From positions 992,001-1,056,000 of the forward strand of contig WACJ01000070.1 in NCBI GenBank assembly GCA_008973525.1: a stretch of 64,000 nt of DNA, in the 5' to 3' direction. The notes under the pieces were generated by a model. It ran no database searches. It worked only from the letters and a program-made list of their open reading frames with translations, and was not told the DNA's origin. Position 1 is the stretch's first letter. Each line of letters begins with the position of its first letter. The DNA comes from Stenopsyche tienmushanensis. Its lineage: Eukaryota > Arthropoda > Insecta > Trichoptera > Stenopsychidae. The position numbers and the translations under genes are program-made. This document shows positions 1 through 12,130 of this stretch, in pieces.

Positions 1-2554
1 TTGACATCCTATTGCAACTAAAACTTTCAAAATGCCATTAAATTCTACATTGAAGATAATCACAGCAAGAAAAGTTGCTATTTCTACGATCTTAGTACCA
101 GAATGCAGGTGTATAAGAGCGAAAGTCCACATCAATTAATTATTTTGTGTGTTGGTCTCCTAAACATCTGGTCAACGGATTATCTTGTGATAAATCTTCA
201 GAGACTGGTTTTGATGACATTTTGAACTTCTGCAGTCAGAGGTGGCTTATGATGTTGGAAATTATTAAGTTCTCTAGCTTCAGACTTGCACCATTTACAC
301 CAGCTTAAACATTGTTGCTCAAATTTCTTCCTATATTTTTGATTTTGTATCATTGGACATGAATCAATCATTAGGGTTCCTTCACATTTGCATGACATGC
401 CAATTTTAAAGTCCCCTGAGAAAATCCACTGGGAAAAAGTCACGTCACTCTTACATCTTTCCGAATCACTGAAATTCGGACACAACACTATGTCTTACCT
501 CTTTAAAGGGTCAAACACATTTTTTTCTTCGAATACCACAAGCTAATGATTGATCCAAAGCAGATGGACCAATCAAAACCAAAACAGATTATTTATCGCA
601 AATCTGCGAAGATAAACAGTAGATTGATCGAGTCTCTTTTTAATCCATGGTCATTTTAGCATTGACGATTCCCATCGTTTTTATACTTTTTTGTTGCGGC
701 CATAAAAGCTTGGATAGTTTGCGTAATTGATTAACGATGGATTGAAATCAATTGAATGGAAATAAATGTACGAACTGGTCTTTGGAACAGAAGTTCAACG
801 TCCAATCTTGAAGCGGATGATCCTATTGTCCTATTCCAGCAGCAATTAGCGCAATAAAACGGAAGATTTATCTGTTTTGTTCGACAAGACGCTTAAAACA
901 ATTTTGCTGTGTGTAGGCGTGGGTAAATATTTTCAGTTTTTAGAATCGACGTGTTTATGGACGTTCAAGAAAAATGTTACAAAGTTCAAACTATTTATTT
1001 TTTGGTCTATCAAGAATATCACTATCGTATAAAACATGGCTATAATATTTTTTGTTATGGCTATTTCATGTGATAATATGGCTAAAAATGAGAGGATACA
1101 TCTTCTTCGTATTATCAATCTAAGATATTATGCGGTATTTAGATTTAAAAAAATATTTGAACGGTAAAGATTTGCATCCAAATTGTTTTTATATCCATGG
1201 CATCTTTGATTATTTTGGACCTGAGAAGGTTCTGTCTTAATTCTTGGTCTGCTGATTTTTCTTCATCATGATGTTTTTTCTACGAATATTCTAATTGATA
1301 CGGGATTCGGGATTTTTCAGAATTTCATATGGTGTACCAAATACATATCATAGTAGCGCGCGGGGGTTTTTTTTTAGCACGCCAAGGGAAAGGTTAATGA
1401 TATCTTTCCATCGTTTGATTATGCTTGTGTCATCCTCTGGTTTTGACAATGTTTCTATAGCATACAAGCTGATTTGGCTTGTCACACATGGGACAAAACA
1501 ATTGACATATCAATAGGCAAAAAAACTAAACAACGTGTTAAGTCAATTTTATTTTGCAAAACAATATCAACCGTGTTAGGGCGCATTTATTGATACACAC
1601 GCATGATACACGCTACACGTTCCTGAGATAAAAGTGTACTTACATATGAACACGCTAGGTGTGTTCTCAGCGCGTGGTTAAGTATACATTTTGAGATTTA
1701 GATCGAATTTCAAATTAATATTGTTTTGCAAAATTTTCAAACGATTTCGTACCAATAGCTGCCAATGTCATCTATTCTATTCAATGCCTTATTGCCTTGG
1801 CGATCTTTTGATTTATTTTGCATTGAAGTGATGTTGGTCAACATTCTCGTAAATTCAATGGTTTGTCTACACATTTTTAAAAGCGTATTCTCATTTTTTT
1901 TTGTATCGTCAGATAGTAGATATAAAGGCAGAGCGACGACACTCGTACCTTGACATGGATGTACTTCATGAGTACATCTTGAAGATGTACATTTAACACT
2001 TTGATTCAGCTTATCTGGCTTTTGACCAGTTTATTGCTGTATAAAAATGGTTGTCCACTTTAAGCACAAATCCCGATGACTTAAATATCTGGGGGTTTTC
2101 TTTTAGTTTTATGACATTTTTTGAAAGAAATTTACCTCAAAGTGCTTCCAAACTCAATGTTACGACTTCTAATAACCATTCGCGTGTATTTATACACCAG
2201 CAAGATTCCTTATTTAGAAACTGATACCGCTGAGAATAATTTTGTCCCATTTATTTCTAATTATAACTGAGATTCGTGTTCAGTTTCTGTCACTGATTTC
2301 TTGGGTTAACGCTCACGTTTCAACCTTTTAATTGCCAATCTGAGTTGGCATTCTCGTACTTCTGCGCTATTAAATCAATGGAGCTTATTTGATAAATTCA
2401 ATTCTAACTTGCTGTTGTGACTATTGCTTTGTCTTTCCGAATTACTAAACGTCCTAGGACACAAACGATTTAGGGCTTCGCTTTTCAGTTTTGGAATTTC
2501 CCCGATCTCGGAGTGTTCATGCGAAGATCTATTCATGGACAAAGACCATAAATA
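1..2554. other. no gene seen; AT-rich DNA
   Basis: A 96-codon minus-strand ORF at 198-488 has a Cys-rich stretch (SCKCEG, LSWCKWCKSE) and a CPNFSDSER start resembling part of the 2.4-kb repeat, so it may be an element scrap. Nothing else is recognisable apart from the GTACATC palindromes. Confidence 0.4.
1958..1990. repeat. overlapping GTACATC palindromes
   Basis: GATGTACT-TCATG-AGTACATC (1958-1978) overlaps GTACATCTT-G-AAGATGTAC (1972-1990), giving two alternative hairpins from one short stretch. Confidence 0.6.
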
Positions 2555-2640
2555 GATAGCGCTCATTCGTCGTGTCAGCGGTCCGAAAGGCGGACCGCTT
2601 GGGAATACAGACCTTGTAGCTACTCCCTCCTCTTTGTGCA
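2555..2640 (+). repeat. hairpin family copy 1 (R1-clade C-terminus)
   Basis: A perfect 8-bp stem GCGGTCCG/CGGACCGC with loop AAAGG lies at 2578-2598. The codons around it fit RRVSGPKGGPLG.TDLVATPSS, the end of an R1-clade protein. Upstream on the opposite strand, CPRTFSNSER resembles CPNFSDSER at about 487-455. Confidence 0.6.
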
Positions 2641-5454
2641 CCTCAAATACATAACCAAATGTGTGTCCATCGATGATATTGGCAATAAACTGGTATTATT
2701 TCTTCATAAGTCTGCAGTTTTATACAAAGGTTTGAAAGCATTGTACACTTCTCGGAATCGTTCCATAATTGTCCGAAGCAATACATCCAAACTTCAAACA
2801 ACGCACATAAACAATGTTTCATGTACTCAAATTCTGGAAATTCATTAAGGACTCAAACATATATGGTTTGCTTACACGGGGAGTTTGTCTAAGTCGTCGT
2901 GGATTTCATTGGAATCCATTTACAATTCAAAGCACGGACGTCATAGATTAATGTACAATTCAGCATATTGCAATCTCATTTGACCTGCGGGATTGACCCA
3001 TAAATTGCACTCGATAATTGCGACACATTTGGTTCAAGGTGTCGAGAAAATGAAAGAACATTATCTTCTCGGGTGTAATTAAATTATTTCATCGCAGTGT
3101 TGCTAAATAGACGCTAATTGATTCGTTGTTGTGTGAATGCCCAAGAATCGTGTCACAAGATAATCATGCGTTATGTGGACTTTCATGGATTAATCCCGAG
3201 GGAAATCCCATAAAAACCGGAAAAAAGCATTGCATTTCCCTCTTTAACTACAATATCGTGCGACGTACGTTCAGTTCGGAAGCATACGCGACGCGATACT
3301 GTGAAGTTCGCGTATCGGTTGGGTTTCCGTGGGAACGCACCAAATCGGATAATATGCTTGCGAATCCATTTTTTGCTGTTGCCAAGCAATATTATTGTGT
3401 ATTACAAAGATATTGCATATCAACGGATCAAATTTTGCACTATCTACTGACTATATATACCAAGCCTTTATAAATTAATCTAGATATTATCCCAGTGCTA
3501 ATAACGCACTTGTATGATGCTTTATGTTCGTTATAAATAATTGACATGGTAGTATACTACAATCCGTGTTTGTAATTGTGTCAATTTGTAAAACGACGAT
3601 GAACATGATCCGTTTCGATCTTAATTAGTCCATCATTGACATGCAAAAAAATTATATAAACATAAAAACAGACGATGATGGACGTCTTTATATAATACGT
3701 CTATCAAAAATGTGTTTATTCACCGAAACATGTTTATCTACTATAGATAACAATGCTTCCAGGACATCCCCTTCGATTATTTTGTCCCCCTTTTTGTAGC
3801 TTACATTCACACTCATGTAGTATAAATGTTTTTGGGGGCTAATAAATTTAGTTCTCGTGGTCCAGGCCACTTTTTTGCTTGTATATCGATCAAATCTTAT
3901 TAACTCCTATGGGAGTACTATCGGAGACCCTCCGTAACCCCCTCCACTATTCAGAAAGAGCACGCTTGCACGTTGAAGCTCAGAGACAGAAAGAACTTAA
4001 CGCAGTTCGGGAGACTGAGATGGTGAGCTTCCTCGCATAATTTTTAATTTAAACAGGTTGACATCATAATACGCCATTTGTAGTTGTATACAACCAAAAT
4101 ACAAGACGATTAGATGTTTTCATTCAATAAATACATCTCGGGACGCCGATGGAATACAAAGATTCGGGACTTCCTAATTGTTTGAAAATCAATCATTTGT
4201 ATGCAAAGTGTGGAATGTAATCTATTCATGGCATTCAGACAAAGCGATGCATTATTCATCGAATGCATCGCCTGCAATCTTCGCCCGGCATTTGAAACTG
4301 TTTGATATTCATTGGGATATTTTTCGGAGAAATCGTGACGATACTCCGTCGGATTCGAGGTCCATTATCGTCGCAATTGAAGTTCAATACGTTTTTAATA
4401 CTGATATGCATATAATCAGAACAACCGGCCTTCACCCGTCTTAATATTGGCAAAGTAATTTTGACCCTGAGCGGTAAATAATGTCCGATCGTAAACCGGT
4501 TACACTACGGAGCAATCGTCTCTGGGCTTATTATTCATTGCGATTGAAATTCCGAATGACGTGTTTTTTGGACTAGTTTGATTCTAAATTTTGATGAAAA
4601 TTGTAAAACTACCCGCCCACGCATCAGATCAATCACTTGATAGTACTTGAACATTTTTAGTTAAGTACAAAAATACATTTTTTCGCAAGATAACGACACC
4701 TCTGCCACTCGGACATGAATGTAACGTACGATAATCGATGATAATGTTATCAATATTCGCCTTCATATAGCACTTCACGTTAACTGATTGGCGCCAATGT
4801 TGATATTTTTCCAAAGTATCCGTTTGATGTATGGAGTTTTTATCAAATATTGCTCGAATTAACCTTACCGCACGATGCGGGGTGTGTAGCGACCCCTTAA
4901 TTATATCGATTGAAGCAAATCTTCTATTAATTAATAATTTATATTTATAGATCCATCCCTATTATGCAGATGAGCGCTACGGATGTGATAAATACCACCA
5001 CAAAAACTATTTACAGTTAACTTGATTAACTATATTTAACCGGTATCTTATACCGTTTCACGCTGAAGCGCTCGAAATTTAGTGTTGCTCGTGCATTTCA
5101 GTGTAGGCCAATCTTTTTTCCCGTTATTTTGAACATAATAATGGACCTCAGATTTTGCCAGATTTCCTGGATCTGAAAGAATAAATATCGAATCAAACAA
5201 TGTTTGTATTTAATTGAAATGTAAAGGATACCTCCACCCCTAGCTCTTTTCGGATTGTATTTTGGATTCTGGAGGGTAGTGACACACCCGCGTCTCATCC
5301 CCCGTCACGATAGAATCCAGAAAACCTTCTCCTTTCTGCATTCTGGGCACCCATCTCGCACGCAACTTCTTGTAATCATTTTTTTCTAACACAATATTAC
5401 TAAGGAGACTTCGAGAAATGTCAGGAAATTATTTGTAAAGATCGTCATACCGAC
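2641..5454. other. no gene seen
   Basis: ORFs here are short, overlap on both strands and show no family motif. A faint inverted scrap of the 230-bp repeat is at about 3950-3995. Confidence 0.5.
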
Positions 5455-5645
5455 CCAGTCGAAAGTTGCACATTGTTTTTATTTTACTTGACCATTCTAT
5501 TTTTCATGAATCAACACTGATTAACTCTGTTCATTTTAAAAATATACGCTAATAACGGTCCGAAAAGCGGACCGATTGAGCATACAAACCGTTTTTGACT
5601 CCGAATTGTCTAATCTCTCTTTTCTTCGTCTTCGTTTAAACATCG
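5455..5645 (+). repeat. hairpin family copy 2
   Basis: CGGTCCG/CGGACCG with loop AAAAG at 5556-5574, followed by ATTGAGCATACAAACC. The upstream part from 5455 (ACCCAGTCGAAAGTTGCACA) matches the start of the 16.3-kb copy, and TCTAATCTCTCTTTTCTTCG occurs after rather than before the hairpin, so the two copies differ in order. Confidence 0.6.
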
Positions 5646-5649
5646 GGCC

Positions 5650-5925
5650 GATCCAGCCAGCATGAGCCCGCAATAAAATAAAGACAAAAATATTTTCGAC
5701 CGATTGTAAAATTTAAACAACCCACCCGATCAGTCTTCTTCGGATGTTGTAATCAGAGTTCGTAATCGTTCTGTAGACATATTCGGGTATGGCGTTCGAT
5801 CGCAAGGCATTCATTCGTCATGTCAGCGGTCTTAAAAGCGGACCAGTTGGACTCGCAGATTTTGTGGTCACTACGTCCTCTTTTAGGTCTTTTTGCGTTA
5901 TTTTCGGGGATAAATGCGTATCCGT
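5650..5925 (+). repeat. hairpin family copy 3, degenerate stem
   Basis: Codes for IRHVSGLKSGPVGLADFVVT, the R1-clade C-terminal block. The 110 bases upstream, starting near GCAATAAAATAAAGACAAAA, match the reverse strand at 8640-8560, so copies 3 and 4 share the same junction. The stem is broken (GGTCTTAAAAGCGGACC). Confidence 0.7.
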
Positions 5926-5944
5926 AACCTACTATGATCTGTTA

Positions 5945-6045
5945 GCTCGAGCATTTTCAGTCAGGTCATCCAATACCATTTTGTGGATTATCTTCACCAT
6001 TTCTGGGTGGGTGGGTTACCTCATTTGGTCGACAATTGCGCTTCA
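5945..6045 (-). pseudogene. mariner transposase N-terminal scrap
   Basis: The minus strand holds the DNA for RPNEV..PEMV.KI.KMVLDD, closely matching the same block in the copy at 21.6-21.9 kb, with a frame break in a run of CCCACCCACCC. It lies on the wrong side of the 6.3-kb C-terminal fragment to be the same copy. Confidence 0.55.
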
Positions 6046-6294
6046 TACTACGCTTTTGATTAAAATACCTTTATTTTAATGAATTTATCGCGTATTTACG
6101 ATCGAATTTATGTGATTCAGAAAGAGCGTTCTTGTATGTTGAGCTCGCAGAGAGACTACATTGATTAATATACAAGTTTCATACACGATGCGTGGTCCTG
6201 AGAGATAAATGGATTTTTTCGGACGATCAATGACGGACACACAATATATCATCTATGCTTATGTAATTTTGAAATTAGCTCACTACCAATGGGT

Positions 6295-6489
6295 TCAACT
6301 TGCCTTTGATTGCTTTACGTTGTGTAAATAAAACCAGTTGCGCACGTATTGTTTAATCGCAGCGTTGTCTTGAAATCGTTGTCTTACCAATGCCTCTTTC
6401 AATGCACTAAACATATGAAAGTCACATGGAGCCTGGACTGTATGATGGGTGCTTAAGAATTTCTCAGTATAACTGAGTGAGTTTATCAC
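6295..6489 (-). pseudogene. mariner transposase C-terminal fragment
   Basis: The minus-strand reading QAPCDFHMFSALKEALVRQR followed by FQDNAAIKQYVRNWF matches the mariner block around the third catalytic Asp (SPDLAPCDYHLFGPLKEAL-like). It stops soon after, without the usual end. No inverted repeats were found around it. Confidence 0.65.
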
Positions 6490-6503
6490 GAGTTATGGCT
6501 GCT

Positions 6504-6590
6504 TTACGAGAAAACGATTAATTACGCGTTGCGCAACAGATAATGCTACTTCTCACATTTTTCTTCAGTAACGAGATCAAGATGCTTTCT
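6504..6590 (+). repeat. ACGCGTTGCGCAACAGA repeat, partial
   Basis: AATTACGCGTTGCGCAACAG then ATGCTACTTCTCACATTTTT and CTTCAGTAACGAGATCAA match the 3' part of the other copies. It lies beside a mariner C-terminal fragment. Confidence 0.5.
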
Positions 6591-7847
6591 ATCTGATCCC
6601 CCTCGTTTTTCTTTCCAGTCCATTTCGCACACACGAATTGAATGATATTGATAGTAGATTGATCGTATGTTTAGTAAATAAAATAGGGTGCATATCATTG
6701 GGGTTGCTGAATAACCCTTCGCCATTTGAATGTGATTATTTACATTGCGGTTACGCTCGGGTTGAGTTAAATTCGCCAACCAATTGGTCTTGCATTGGTA
6801 CAATTACCATTTGGGTCACAATCTGAATGTCGTTTAAATTGTGTTCCTTATTGATTGATGATTACTCTGCTATTTTTTATAAATTCGTTGGAACGTCTCA
6901 TGATGATGTCGATGGTGTGATGCATTTCGCTTGTGTGGATTTGTAAACATGTAGCCTGTATTCAGATTAAGAAGTCATTGTTGCTGAAAAGCAGGTGTTA
7001 GATATCACGCCAGCTGCGATGGAACCCTCGTCTGAATTATCTGCATGGATGGATTCCAGGCATTCCTCAGATGGGTCTTCGGCACGCTGACCGTTTCTGT
7101 CCCACCGCTGATGCATGCGGCGAGAGGACGTTTAGCATTCAGAATGAAAGCTTGTTCGTGCTGGCTGCATACATCTGCATATGCAGCCACAATGCAGCTT
7201 ACGGTAAAAGCATTTCAGAACCTGGAACCAAACACATGCACTTGACATTGTGAGTGGTCGCGACCGTTAGTTTGGGTGCCCGGGGCGCATTTGGCTGACC
7301 CCAGAAACGGGCCAGACATAAATGTGCCAGGAGATTTACAGCAACACCAAGAGCGAAAATAACAATCGTCTGTGTTGTTGGCCGCAGCAGCTGTCCTCGC
7401 CCATCAGCTGTTGCTGCTCTTATCATTTTTTCTCCATGCAATCCATCACCGTATTAGCTTAGCATTTTTTTGCTGGGCGAATCAATTAATATAATGAATA
7501 GTTTACACGTGGATGGACCCGAATTTGATGCTGCAAGAACTGCCAACACGCCCAAGCAACTTAATTATAGCGTGATAAATGTGCGAGATGAAAGCGAAAG
7601 ATCACTAATAAGCCTTAGCAAATCCAGTGAATCTGTGAATTAAAACGTTTTTTAATTGTCCAAAGCGACCGAAACTAATACGGCGCTATTCAAATGACCG
7701 AAAAGAAAATGTTCTTTCACAATTTGTTAACGAAGATTGCTGACTAAAAGATGAAGCTGTGTTTGTGTATTATATAATAAAATGGGCAAGCTCAGGTGAT
7801 CATTTGTGTATTCTTCTCCAACTTATATACGATTCTTCATAATATTC
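6591..7847. other. no gene seen; GC-richer patch 7000-7440
   Basis: The 7000-7440 patch has ORFs on both strands, probably because GC-rich DNA has fewer stops. I see no domain or repeat match within the window. Confidence 0.45.
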
Positions 7848-7855
7848 ATCTAGCT

Positions 7856-8161
7856 CAGTGTTTTCCAACGTGGGGCCCACGCCCCACAGGGGGGGCAATT
7901 TAAAAATGGACTCGACACGACTTTAACCCTTTCGCTTTGGGTTATTTAAATGCAATGCTAGATATCTGTGACAAATTTAACAAAAAAGGCAAATTCTTAA
8001 AAAAAATCTTCCTAAATCATTTATATTTCTTAAGGGAACAAAACAATTTTTAAAGATTAAAAATTATGTATGGGGGGGCATAAAAAATTTAGAAATGTGG
8101 TAAAAATTTTAGAATTTTTTTAAAAGGTGGAGCATGGTCTAAAAAAGGTTGGGAAACACTG
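7856..8161. mobile_element. hAT-type MITE, 306 bp
   Basis: The left end CAGTGTTTTCCAACG and the reversed right end CAGTGTTTCCCAACC form imperfect inverted repeats. Flanking octamers ATCTAGCT (7848-7855) and ATCTAGTC (8162-8169) fit an 8-bp hAT target duplication with two changes. The interior is AT-rich, non-coding, and has G-runs near each end (GTGGGGCCCACGCCCC at 7871-7886). Confidence 0.75.
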
Positions 8162-8389
8162 ATCTAGTCTGTCTTCTAGAAACATTGTTACTAAAGGTTT
8201 AAGAAAGGTCTTGTTATTATTAACCTATCTGACTCAATATGCAATTTTTTTTCTGGATATCTTTCCAGCTATTGTTTTCTGGAATAAATTGAGGTTAATA
8301 TATATGCAGAGGGCTTTTTGGGGGAAATCCATTTTTTTTTAGTTTAAACATATTTTTTATGAGTGATGAGAAATCGTAGAAGGAATGTT

Positions 8390-8645
8390 GGCGAATCGTA
8401 TGTAAGGAAATATCCTTGAATATGCCGCAAAAAGTCCAAAAAGAGGACGCATTGGTCACAAGCTCTGTGTGTCCAACCGGTCCGATTTTCCGACCACTGA
8501 CATGACGAATGTATCGCAATCGGACGCCATACCCAAACATGTCTACAGAACGATTACGAACTCTCATTGTCCGAAAAAGACTGATTGGGTGGGTTGTTTA
8601 AATTTTACAAACGGTTGAAAATATTGTTGTTTTTATTTTATTGCG
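8390..8645 (-). repeat. hairpin family copy 4
   Basis: On the minus strand this codes for YIRHVSGRKIGPVGHTELVT then NASSFWTFCGIF. It matches copy 3 over about 200 bases including the non-coding upstream part, in opposite orientation and 3 kb away. Confidence 0.7.
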
Positions 8646-8783
8646 GACTTTTTTTATCGTCTACATAAATCAAATTTCTCTCGGGACCGCGCAGCATGAA
8701 TGAAGCTTGTACATCAATAAATGAACCTAAATGTATTGTTTGAAATAATGATTTGAATACATAATAATATTGTATTAGAAATA

Positions 8784-9012
8784 GAAGCACGGCATTAAAA
8801 ATAAAGCTTTATGGATCGCATTATTTGTGAATATTTAGACGTGTATGGGTATCTTTACAGCACGATCTTCCTATCGATGCACGAGTGCATGGGACGTAGG
8901 ACATCCGTCTCTGTCTCCGATTCACTAATCTCCGCACTCAATATGCAGGAAAGCTCTTTCTGTATCGATCGAGTCCGAACGCACATATGCGCGAATACTC
9001 ATCAACGAGTCG
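8784..9012 (+). repeat. dispersed 230-bp repeat, copy 1
   Basis: From AGAAGCACGGCATTAAAAAT through TTTACAGCACGATCTT and CTCCGATTCACTAATCTCCG to ATGCGCGAATACTCATCAAC. It matches the inverted copy at 23598-23822 end to end. I do not recognise the element. Confidence 0.6.
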
Positions 9013-9445
9013 AAGCTAGGTTGATTTATTCAATTCTGACAGATTTATGCTTCAAAGTGGATCCCGTTTTTTGCCTTTATAATAATTTAGATGCCATTGG
9101 CATTTGTTATGGTTCTTGTCTTCAAAGTTAGCGGTTTTAGATAAGTTATCCGACTGCGAGACTTCAAAGACGGGCCTCTTGTTCAAACACGGTCAAGGCC
9201 ACCTCGTTGATGGTTTAACTTATTCCCTCGCTCCCAAAGGCGACTTATCGTTGTTTAACTCTTTGATTATTAGCGAGTCTCTCAGGACCGCGCAACGTGA
9301 GTTAAGCTTTTATAAATGAGCCTTGACACTGTTGATAGCGCCCAATATTCGTTAATTTCTTTGCATAAACACAAACAAGACACATGTTTGTCTTCAGTTT
9401 TACTAATGAAATAATGTATTTGTTCCATTAAAATTATCTAAAATT

Positions 9446-9485
9446 CGACTAAATAAACATTATAATTTTAATGTTTATTTAGTCG
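9446..9485. repeat. perfect 17-bp inverted repeat
   Basis: Arm CGACTAAATAAACATTA, six-base loop TAATTT, and an exactly complementary second arm. No coding potential. Confidence 0.85.
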
Positions 9486-9559
9486 TCATCTATTGATGAT
9501 TGATGTAATGACTTTCTATTTTGTAATCGTACAATATTTAGGTATTTAAAATGTGACAG

Positions 9560-9700
9560 ACGTGTAGGGGTGCATTTACAGCACGATCGTTGCCATCGAT
9601 GTACGAGTGTATGATGAGACGCAAGACACTTTTCCGTCTCCGTCTTCGATTCACTAATCTCCGCACTCAACGTGCGAGAATGCTCTTTTATCTGTCTGTT
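9560..9700 (+). repeat. dispersed 230-bp repeat, partial copy 2
   Basis: GACGTGTAGGGGTGCATTTA, GATTCACTAATCTCCGCACT and GTGCGAGAATGCTCTTTT match the 8.8-kb and 23.7-kb copies; the 3' end differs. Confidence 0.55.
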
Positions 9701-9704
9701 CAAG

Positions 9705-11479
9705 AATCGGCGGAAAAAATACTTAATTGACGCATTGCAATTTTGCTCGAAAAAATGGTGGGAAGATTTAAATTCCGCGGGCGCAATTTCGTTGATTCGC
9801 GGCTCAATTAAATTTTTACCAATTAAAGTCGTTTCCTGCGCGATTTTATCGCGTAATTAAACACAATTCTCATAATCTATGCAAACAAATCGCAATCAGT
9901 GAATGAAACATTACATTTCCCTCGTATCGGCCATCTAAGATTTGTACGAAATTATTATTGCATTGACGCATTATTTTCATATTTGACGTCAAATATAACA
10001 ATGTTTGATATCATCAACACGTCAAGTTTTGATTTTGGAATTGGTAGCGTAATTAAAAAGCGATGAATCATGTTGCGATCGCATTGAGTGCTTGATTCTG
10101 TGTATAACGCTGCACGGTTAAAATTGCTCGTGTTGCCGAAATGCTTGGTGATGAAAATTTGCACATTTTGTACTTTGACGAAGTATTTTTATGCATGGAT
10201 GATCAAGCAGAATCGAAAATGCGCCGAAAGAAGCTTTCGAAGTAAATCTAACACTTAAGAGTCGGGGCGATTTTTACACAAGGAATTCATAAAATTTAAT
10301 TTTTTTCGTAAAAGTGATTTGCATTGTTTGGACTGTCATTTATTAAATGGTACATAAACACATACATTTTATATGATTAAAATATTGATACAGATGTATA
10401 CTATCATCCGTGGAAAGAAATTTAAATCTATATCAAGTTTGTATGACATATTTTTCTAGTTAAAGTTACGTAAATCTGATTACGCGTTAATGCGGGTACG
10501 GACTGTAAAGTGTTGATATTTTTGAGCCGACATGTTATTGACATTGATTTGTTTGTCATTCTTCATTTAGCATCATCCTTCATTCTTAACAACTCTAAAT
10601 CAAAGGAAGGAAAATTTCTAAGAAGGCAACAATCACATTAGTGGAAGAAACAGAATGCTTATGAATTAACACAATAAAGTATACAATCAGTGGGAGAGGA
10701 AAACCATCAAATTTCCTGTTATGAATTACTGTTTAAATAATAAAAATTACAGCAGATAAATCTTGATAAACACTTTTGATGTTTGTAATCTTATCTCGGC
10801 ATATCCGTTACATGCAAATGTGGTACGTATAACACTTCAGTTTCGGTGTCAAAAACAACGCCCAGGAACAATCGTGGACTATTGGCGTTCTTTTCTCTTC
10901 ATAATACTCAAAATAAATGGATAGGCCGTAAAAATTGTTATAAAACCACTGTTACGACGGTGTGACTCAGAAAATTTCGTATCGAATGAACGTATTTGCA
11001 CAAGTGATTATCTGTTTGTGAACCATGTGACGGCAATCAAGCTAGTGACCAAAGTCAAAATCCAAGTACACACAGATAATATTCGAAACATCTATAACTA
11101 GTACATTCAGGAAACGACTTTTGGTGATTTTACATCAGACAAGCGAACAGCATGTATTGGCGTCATTAAGTCCCATTGCGGTCAATATTTCGCCTCGAAG
11201 ATACGATCCAATCAGATACGTTTCTGATTATCTTCGAAATTTGACGCAGAATCAAAATGCGGTCTTTTCAATCGTTACCTCTCGAGATATGGCGATAGTT
11301 AAAACGTACATGTCTATTCTGAGCCTCCTCCATCTGATTGTCCAGGCTTAGATAATATCATAGGCATAGGCGAGATCTTACGCTGGGTATTCTGCCATTC
11401 AGACTTGAATGTACGATAACTCGAGAGATCATGTTATGAAGCTGAGGATCGACGCGTCGCCGTGCATGTCCATGACTTC
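9705..11479. other. no gene seen
   Basis: AT-rich DNA without recognisable ORFs or repeats that recur elsewhere in the window. Confidence 0.5.
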
Positions 11480-11697
11480 CAAACAATAAGTTGGCAAAGT
11501 TTTATCGCAATCGAATAAACGGTATGGCAGCGCATTAAATACGAACAAACAAACATTGATTTTTATATATTAGACTATGCCTATGTTACTCGCGGAATCC
11601 TTAGCAATAAGTGTACGAAGTTTTATTGCAATTCGATGAACGGTATGGTAGTGCATTTCGAACGAACAAAACCCAATTCATTTTTATATATTAGATT
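11480..11697 (+). repeat. tandem pair of short-repeat tails
   Basis: Two units of about 110 bases, each with AAAGTTTTATyGCAATyC, GCAGyGCATT and a TTTTTATATATTAGA end, are joined by CTATGCCTATGTTACTCGCG. The same dimer occurs at 26945-27207 and 51600-51775. Confidence 0.55.
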
Positions 11698-11699
11698 GA

Positions 11700-12130
11700 T
11701 CAAGTTGGCGGATATTCCGCTTCTTTGAAGCCTTAGAACGATCAGATCCCACCAAAGCTCCCTGAAAGTCTAGGAATATTGCCACAAGGTACTCGGAGCT
11801 GGAATTTTCGACTGTGCTGTTTTAACCAGTTCTCCTAGTTCTTCCAAGTTGAATAGAGCCGCATCTGGGCGACTCATGGAAAGTTTTCGATGAAGCTTCT
11901 GCTCTGATGGCTTTGTGTATCGGCAGGTCTGTTTCTGGAGTATCATGAGGTAGCAGAGTTTTTAGCAAGAAGTTCATAGATTGAGTCATGTTTGTGGCAA
12001 TAATGTTTATAGTAGGGTCCCGGATCCCAGCACTGATTTTGCTAGATCCCGTAGAGATGGCTTTATATGCTGGCCCCCAGGCGCTTTGCCATACAAAATT
12101 TAAACGTGTTTGGTATGTTAATAAGTGCAA
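11700..12130 (-). pseudogene. R1-clade non-LTR ORF2 fragment
   Basis: Minus-strand reading: WGPAYKAISTGSSKI...LLKTLLPHDTPE is the linker between endonuclease and reverse transcriptase in R1-clade ORF2. After a deletion it runs into SSEYLVAIFLDFQGAL (about 11815-11765), which is reverse transcriptase block A, without the usual FDN after it. It abuts a short-repeat tail near 11697. Confidence 0.75.

Noticed and set aside
1921..1950. TATAAAGG as a core promoter
   Set aside because: No initiator, exon or conserved ORF follows; such strings are expected by chance in AT-rich DNA.
3126..3473. 115-codon plus-strand ORF
   Set aside because: No recognisable motif and an overlapping ORF on the other strand; treated as chance.
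7045..7441. Overlapping ORFs on both strands in a GC-rich patch
   Set aside because: Explained by low stop frequency at higher GC; no family likeness.
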